19,426 bases of DNA. Source: Verrucomicrobiales bacterium (GTDB lineage: Bacteria; Verrucomicrobiota; Verrucomicrobiia; Verrucomicrobiales; DEV007). Position numbers and translations under genes: made by a program. Shown here one piece after another: positions 15,233 through 19,426 of the stretch. Numbering within the stretch: position 1 is the first letter of the stretch; the number at the start of each line of letters is the position of its first letter. Under the pieces are notes generated by a model. The model searched no databases. It saw only the letters and a program-made list of their open reading frames with translations, and had not been told where the DNA came from. The DNA lies in contig PAHQ01000054.1 of NCBI GenBank assembly GCA_002705125.1, positions 55,928-75,353 of the forward strand, written 5' to 3'.

Positions 15233-16162
15233 TTGTGGTTAAATCGATACGTGCCAAAAGATATAAATTCATACACGCACCCACTTAATCACAATCAGGT
15301 TAACGAATTGCGAGGCATCTTAGAACAGGAAAATTATGAATTTAAGAGTAGGGATTATGCTATTTTTTCAGCAAAAAAAGATAAGCTAAATGTAACTGTT
15401 TATGAAAAAGGCCCTAAAGTGCTTGTTCAGGGAAAAGGAACGAAAGACTTTATTCAATTTACGCTAGAACCCAAAGTACTAGGATTTGCAAAGCTAGGTT
15501 ATGAAGAAGAACTCTATCCCAAGATGTTTGAACCTCACTTTGGCATAGATGAAAGCGGTAAAGGAGATTTTTTTGGGCCACTGGTAATTGCTGGAGCATA
15601 CACTGATAAAACTCTTACAAGATCACTCATTGATGCAGGAGTCACTGATTCTAAGAAAATTTCAGATCTAAAGATACAAAAGCTCTCTAAAATCATTAAA
15701 GAGGCACCAGGTATCGAATATGATGTTATCCTGATAAATCCCAGTAAATACAATGAACTTTATAAAAGTATCGGAAATCTGAATAAATTATTAGCTTGGG
15801 GCCATGCAAAATGCATTGAAAACTTATGTGCAAAAAAACCTCATTGCCAAAGAGCCCTAAGTGATCAATTTGCCAAATCATCAGTTTTAGAGTCTTCGCT
15901 TGGACCAATGGGCAAAAACATTATTCTCGAGCAAAGAACCAAGGCTGAAGAAGACGTAGCAGTAGCAACTGCCTCTATATTAGCACGTAACCATTTCGTC
16001 GAATGGATGGATGCAGCATCTAAAGAATACAATATTGAAATACCAAAAGGGGCATCCATGAAAGTAAAAGAAGCCGGAAACTTTTTAGTGAAAGCTCACG
16101 GAGTAGGCATATTGTCCAAAATCGCAAAACTTCATTTTAAAACGGCACAGAATTGGCTTTAG
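15233..16162 (+). CDS. rnhC: Ribonuclease HIII
   Basis: Up to 309 residues; a cytoplasmic endonuclease that cuts RNA in RNA-DNA hybrids. The N-terminal TBP-like substrate-binding domain (about 12-85) includes YEKGPKVLVQGKGTKDFIQF and FTLEPKVLG, which separates it from RNase HII. The catalytic domain has GIDESGKGDFFGPL (D106, E107), VTDSKKI (137-143), SDQFA (D211 the probable third acid) and EEDVAVATASILAR. Start choice is open. The TTG at 15233 is the longest in-frame option and leaves 7 bases to the divergent mutY start; a GTG at 15251 gives PKDINSYTHPL after the initiator and would fit the family N terminus equally well. There is no ATG near it. No Shine-Dalgarno sequence is evident. Confidence 0.92.
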   Translation: MWLNRYVPKDINSYTHPLNHNQVNELRGILEQENYEFKSRDYAIFSAKKDKLNVTVYEKGPKVLVQGKGTKDFIQFTLEPKVLGFAKLGYEEELYPKMFEPHFGIDESGKGDFFGPLVIAGAYTDKTLTRSLIDAGVTDSKKISDLKIQKLSKIIKEAPGIEYDVILINPSKYNELYKSIGNLNKLLAWGHAKCIENLCAKKPHCQRALSDQFAKSSVLESSLGPMGKNIILEQRTKAEEDVAVATASILARNHFVEWMDAASKEYNIEIPKGASMKVKEAGNFLVKAHGVGILSKIAKLHFKTAQNWL

Positions 16163-16389
16163 ATTACTGTAACATTAATTTTAAAACCTAACATTACTTT
16201 TTGAATGCTGAAAATTAGCTTTAGATGACGATAAGATTATCAAGTAAAAAATAGAGTCATTTTTCTTTTGCCAAATGAGTTCAGATCGCTATCTATTGAT
16301 GCCCCACTCTTACTCTGATTACACAAAAAAATTACACAATTAATAATAACTTTCTGATCAGTATCAGGTTTAAATAATAAAAAAATTTA
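16163..16389 (+). other. AT-rich leader region before the HU gene
   Basis: These 227 bases hold no ORF and no recognisable RNA gene. TTGCCA (16268-16273) followed 16 bases later by TATCTA (16290-16295) is a weak promoter candidate. A dyad CTGAT-CAGT-ATCAG (16354-16367) lies 22 bases before the HU start codon and could be an operator. The octamer TAACATTA occurs twice near the left edge. None of these is strong. Confidence 0.3.
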
Positions 16390-16746
16390 ATGAAAACGGC
16401 TACAAAGCGTGACCTAGTGGTAAAAATAAGTAACGAAACAGGGATGACTCAACAACAAGTGTTTGATGTCATACAAAAAACTTTAGATACTATCACTCAG
16501 ACGCTTGCTGCTGGGGATGAAGTGGTTTTAAGAAACTTCGGTTCTTTTCAAGTAAAAGAGACCAAACAAAAGATTGGAAGAAATCCAAATAAGCCAGGCA
16601 CTGATGTTGTCATTCCACCAAGGGCCATCGTGAAATTTAAACCTGGAAAAGAAATGAAGGAAAGAGTGGCCAACGTCCTTCCACAGATTCAGAACCCAGG
16701 TGACAGCGCACCTCCAATCACTGAGGCCGCACCAAGCCAGGTTTAA
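16390..16746 (+). CDS. HU/IHF-family nucleoid DNA-binding protein
   Basis: A 118-residue small dimeric protein that bends and compacts DNA. The first 90 residues are a standard HU/IHF fold: N-terminal helices (TKRDLVVKISNETGMTQQQV), the RNFGSF core strand (48-53), the DNA-inserting arm with GRNPNKPG (63-70, the proline that intercalates in the minor groove), then IPPRAIVKFKPGKEMKERV. Residues about 97-118 are an extra tail rich in Pro, Ala, Gln and Glu with no lysines, unlike the basic tails of some actinobacterial HU. The sequence cannot decide between an HU homodimer and an IHF-type subunit. It has its own 227-base leader and a convergent neighbour 35 bases downstream, so it is probably monocistronic. 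Confidence 0.93.
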   Translation: MKTATKRDLVVKISNETGMTQQQVFDVIQKTLDTITQTLAAGDEVVLRNFGSFQVKETKQKIGRNPNKPGTDVVIPPRAIVKFKPGKEMKERVANVLPQIQNPGDSAPPITEAAPSQV

Positions 16747-16781
16747 CAGGCTGAAAGTTCATGGTTAATTTATCATGAAAA

Positions 16782-18296
16782 TCAAAACTGTTTTATTAAA
16801 TTATTGAGAGCTTCAGCTGCGGGTTCTTCTTTAAAGGCACTTCGAAATTCGCGTAGAATTTTTATGGCTTCTTTTCTTTTACCCTGATTTCTCTTTGAAT
16901 TGGCTAAGTGAATTTTGATTCGTAACTTGTCCTCAGGAATATCATAATTTTTAAAGGCCCCATTGAAGGATTTTTCTGCACCTTGATAATCCTTATCTAT
17001 CATTAAATGAAGACCAATAGACTCCATTAAAGAAGGGTCTTTAATACTATCCGACAACAGATCCAATTGATTATTTAAAACCGCTACTTTAAATGCCTTG
17101 TATCCATCATCTATGCCCTCAGAAATCTTTATATTAGATTTAAAGGGCTGATAAAGCGGATCCCCTATCATAACCTGCATCCAAGACAAAACCGGTGTCG
17201 CGATCCAAGCTGATTCAGCAAAAGTGAACCCTGCCAAAAGTCTAGCATTAAAAATATCGAGGTGCGTCGTCATTTGCAGGAAGGGCTCATAAACATTGCC
17301 TAGAACTGCACAGGCACCTCTCGCAACAAGAGGGCCAGCCCAATGCTTGAGCGTCGTACGAATGGTACTAGCGGAATAAGAATGGATGTGTGCAGCAATA
17401 GCACCTTTCTTAAATTTAAATTTAGAGTCAGCGAAAGGTCCCTGGGCATTTTGTGAATACCAACCAAAATATAATATTATGTCCTCCCCTAGCGGATATG
17501 CGCCTGGTATCAGGCTCGAAAATCGATCGTATATCACTGGTATGCCAGCCCTCTTATAAAACTCTCCGCAATTCTCAAGCCATTTATCTCCGGTCTTATA
17601 AGCGGCGCCCTTTGCTTCAGCCAAATTGGCAATGTCAATAAGAGCGTTTCCCCAGAGCCCTGAATTTTCTACGGCAATAGCATCATCAATGAGCCGTTTA
17701 GCATTATTGTAATCCGGTCCATCTATTCTTGAAACAAGTAAGCAGTTCGGATTGCCACCTGCATCGGTTGATCTGAAATAGGAATTGGTAGCAGCCCCAC
17801 TAATCTTTAGTGAATTCCTACTTAAACAGGCGATCTCAGAATCCAAACTTGCGGCATCATTATTGCCGTGACTCGTAATCGTTGGGGAAGCACCTATTTT
17901 TTTTCTTTCTGGATCAGATTTGATCTTCAAAGGCATGCCATACATGATGGCTACAAACTTGATCTTAGTATTTTTGGTATTTGACGATTCAGAATCTTCA
18001 ACTATCTCCCACCAATCATTGACCTCAAAAAGCTCCCTAAGAGGATTCATTATTAGTGTGTCATAGTCTGAACGACTTATAATTTCAGTCGTAGGACATT
18101 TAAAACCAACAAGATTAGCAAATGGTATATTTCTTACCTTTGAGTAGTAGGCTGCCAATTTCCTGGAATCAGCGACATTCTGATTATAGAGAACTAAAGT
18201 AGAATCGCCGTACTGATCATTAAGCTCAGAACCTTCCGCGAAGTTTAAAGTCCCTGAAATTAAAAATAAAAACAGAAATATTAAAGTTCTTCTCAT
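16782..18296 (-). CDS. Exported TIGR03790-family protein with C-terminal helical repeats
   Basis: About 504 residues from the ATG at 18296 (511 if the ATG at 18317 is used; numbering below follows the longer form). MRRTLIF followed by a Phe/Leu-rich helix forms a signal peptide that ends near AEGS. The body (about 38-395) matches the uncharacterised TIGR03790 family of Verrucomicrobia, Planctomycetes and Acidobacteria: LVLYNQNVADSRKLAAYYS, IMYGMPLKI, LVSRIDGP, GAIAAHIHSYSAST, LGNVYEPFLQMT, FAESAW and IGDPLYQPF. Its function is unknown. Two histidines (310, 312) in HIHSYSA and a Cys (336) are visible, but whether they are catalytic cannot be judged. Residues about 400-511 look like paired helices of a TPR-like solenoid (YQGAEKSFNGAF, LANSKRNQGKRKEAIKILRE). 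It converges with the HU gene and diverges from the DUF4266 gene across 239-260 bases. Confidence 0.85.
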   Translation of the reverse strand: MRRTLIFLFLFLISGTLNFAEGSELNDQYGDSTLVLYNQNVADSRKLAAYYSKVRNIPFANLVGFKCPTTEIISRSDYDTLIMNPLRELFEVNDWWEIVEDSESSNTKNTKIKFVAIMYGMPLKIKSDPERKKIGASPTITSHGNNDAASLDSEIACLSRNSLKISGAATNSYFRSTDAGGNPNCLLVSRIDGPDYNNAKRLIDDAIAVENSGLWGNALIDIANLAEAKGAAYKTGDKWLENCGEFYKRAGIPVIYDRFSSLIPGAYPLGEDIILYFGWYSQNAQGPFADSKFKFKKGAIAAHIHSYSASTIRTTLKHWAGPLVARGACAVLGNVYEPFLQMTTHLDIFNARLLAGFTFAESAWIATPVLSWMQVMIGDPLYQPFKSNIKISEGIDDGYKAFKVAVLNNQLDLLSDSIKDPSLMESIGLHLMIDKDYQGAEKSFNGAFKNYDIPEDKLRIKIHLANSKRNQGKRKEAIKILREFRSAFKEEPAAEALNNLIKQF

Positions 18297-18317
18297 TTGA
18301 GATAACAATCCGCTCAT

Positions 18318-18556
18318 CTTTCACACTCTAACTCAATAATGCAAATAATCACGCATCAGACTGATTGCATTCAAAACAAGAAAAGTCAGAAAAAAATAAT
18401 AAATTTGATCCCTTAAGAACTGAGAGTCAGAAACTTGCGTACTAAAAGATAGAAAAATCAACTCATAGATATATACTCCCTACAACCAGTTCCTTACGAC
18501 ACAAATTCATAAAACATAAAAGCCTACAGATTAGGGGCTCATTTCATATCAATAAT
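18318..18556 (+). other. Divergent intergenic region
   Basis: These 239 AT-rich bases separate the divergent TIGR03790-family and DUF4266 genes, and no gene was found in them. TATACT (18472-18477) could be a -10 box for the plus-strand unit, but it has no convincing -35. An imperfect dyad with an exact core, ATCAG-A-CTGAT (18355-18365), lies nearer the minus-strand gene and has the form of an operator half-site pair. Promoters for both directions must lie here. Confidence 0.3.
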
Positions 18557-18787
18557 ATGGAAAAATTCAGACTTATAATTATATCTCTATCAACGATCCT
18601 GTTATTCAGTAATTGTTCACAGAGCTTAGTTAAAGTTCAGCCTTACGATCGCGGAAACTTATCTAGAACTAGCATGTCTGGAGAACTAAACTCTTTAATT
18701 ACCTCAATGACGGAGCATGGATATTTTTCGAGAGAAGCTAGCTTCGGTGGAGGCCTAATTGGCGGCGGTGGTTGCGGTTGTAATTAA
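18557..18787 (+). CDS. DUF4266 small lipoprotein
   Basis: A 76-residue exported protein. A signal sequence (MEKFRL, then about 12 hydrophobic residues) leads to LLFSNCSQ, a lipobox-like site with the lipid-acceptor Cys at 20. The -1 Asn is less usual than Gly, Ala or Ser. The mature part has the DUF4266 pattern from memory: VQPYDRGNLS, a conserved M.GEL, HGYFSREASFGGG, and the diagnostic end GGGGCGCN with two cysteines near the C terminus. DUF4266 proteins have no known activity and are usually found beside a DUF3570 outer-membrane protein, an ApbE-type flavin transferase and a thioredoxin-like protein. None of these is on the left here. The next gene starts after 8 bases, so the two are probably one transcription unit. 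Confidence 0.85.
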   Translation: MEKFRLIIISLSTILLFSNCSQSLVKVQPYDRGNLSRTSMSGELNSLITSMTEHGYFSREASFGGGLIGGGGCGCN

Positions 18788-18795
18788 TTAAAAAA

Positions 18796-19426
18796 ATGCC
18801 AAAAAAAAATAAAATCTCATTCTATGGTAAGCATTTACCGAAGGCAGGGCTAACGAGTCTTTTATTAAACAAAGGAGCAGCCACCCACTTCATTACTTAT
18901 GAGTCGCATTTTGTAGGGTCGGCAGCGATCACCCAAATTGTTAAGTGGTCATCAGTCGCAGTTGCAGGTTTAGGAACTTATGACGCGGTAAGTGGTGCCA
19001 CCCAAATTACACAAATTGCCCCATCATCAGGTTCCTCAACGGTACCAGCCAAGGCTGGTGAATTATTAAATCTAGTATATCAGATAACTGGCGCTCCTCA
19101 CCGAGCAAGAAGCTGGGCAGTCATTGGAGAATTACCAGAAGGTCTCAATCATCTTAACTCCACGAATAGTAATACTGACGGCATCACAGGTACTCCCACT
19201 CAACCAGGTAATTATACAATAAGGGTCAGAGCTTATAAAGGATCCAACAACAACGGTTACAATTATACTAAAACCTTCACCATCGAAGTCGCACCAGGCT
19301 CAGAGCCACCAATCATCTCTACTCAACCTAGTAATGTTACGATGACTTCAGTCAACGAAGCGAGCCTTCAAGTAGGAGTATCAGGAAACGGGATGAAATA
19401 CCAATGGTACAAAGGAGAATCTGGAA
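18796..19426 (+). CDS. Ig-like-domain exported/surface protein, N-terminal part (partial)
   Basis: An ATG at 18796 opens a frame that continues to the window edge, giving the first 210 residues. The N terminus (MPKKNKISFYGKHLPKAGL) is basic and is not a classical signal peptide. A moderately hydrophobic segment at about 38-68 (VGSAAITQIVKWSSVAVAGL, then GTYDAVSGA) may serve as a late signal or anchor. Residues about 70-166 look like a putative-Ig (He_PIG) domain: STVPAKAGELLNLVYQITGA, LPEGLNHL, ITGTPTQPGNYTIRVRA and FTIEVAPG. Residues from 171 onward begin an immunoglobulin-like repeat (PPIISTQPSNVT, then KYQWYKGESG). Proteins of this type are often long, multi-repeat surface or secreted proteins; the remaining domains are outside the window. 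It follows the DUF4266 gene by 8 bases. Confidence 0.8.
   Translation, partial: MPKKNKISFYGKHLPKAGLTSLLLNKGAATHFITYESHFVGSAAITQIVKWSSVAVAGLGTYDAVSGATQITQIAPSSGSSTVPAKAGELLNLVYQITGAPHRARSWAVIGELPEGLNHLNSTNSNTDGITGTPTQPGNYTIRVRAYKGSNNNGYNYTKTFTIEVAPGSEPPIISTQPSNVTMTSVNEASLQVGVSGNGMKYQWYKGESG

Noticed and set aside
16758..16779. TTCATG / CATGAA inverted repeat after the HU gene
   Set aside because: It is AT-rich, with six pairs, a ten-base loop and no T-run on either strand. It is too weak to call a bidirectional terminator.
1..19426. CRISPR array, tRNA, rRNA, insertion sequence, prophage or defence-system genes
   Set aside because: No regularly spaced repeats, cloverleaf-like sequences, transposase or integrase motifs, terminal inverted repeats or recognised defence proteins were seen on either strand.

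Overview
The window is chromosomal DNA from an AT-rich, free-living bacterium. It most resembles a Verrucomicrobiota member of the Opitutae/Puniceicoccales type, probably aquatic or marine. That placement is an inference from gene content: a TIGR03790-type secreted protein, a DUF1080 sugar-active secreted protein, a PQQ sugar dehydrogenase, a DUF4266 lipoprotein, an RNase HIII, a LeuRS with a PVC/Bacteroidota-like insertion, and the start of an Ig-like surface protein. No 16S or other phylogenetic marker could be aligned here. Almost no gene has a clear Shine-Dalgarno sequence, coding density is very high, and no tRNA, rRNA, CRISPR, phage, transposon or long repeat was found. No intergenic gap exceeds 300 bases.

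Layout: 1-2127 (+) holds the end of grpE, dnaJ and the 16S rRNA methyltransferase rsmE (protein folding and ribosome maturation). 2184-4403 is a divergent pair of secreted carbohydrate-active proteins: a DUF1080/3-keto-glycoside hydrolase-like protein (-) and a soluble PQQ sugar dehydrogenase (+). 4404-7665 holds rdgB (-) and leuS (+). 7676-10263 (-) is a tight three-gene unit: a secreted basic protein of unknown role, a membrane-anchored protein that looks like a metallopeptidase whose zinc ligands have been lost, and an acylphosphatase.

10300-14182 (+) is folP, cdaA, glmM, bioD. Folate synthesis, c-di-AMP synthesis and the amino-sugar step of cell-wall synthesis are adjacent, and no cdaR lies between cdaA and glmM. 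14179-16162 holds mutY (-) and rnhC (+) head to head (genome maintenance). 16390-16746 (+) is an HU/IHF-type nucleoid protein with a proline-rich tail. 16782-18296 (-) is a TIGR03790-family exported protein with a helical-repeat-like C terminus. 18557-19426 (+) is a DUF4266 mini-lipoprotein followed after 8 bases by an Ig-like-domain protein that runs off the end of the window.

Most of the window is housekeeping. The parts most worth a second look are the apparently zinc-less peptidase homologue and its small operon, the DUF4266/Ig-like protein pair at the right edge, the extreme tail-to-tail gene packing, and the lack of Shine-Dalgarno signals.
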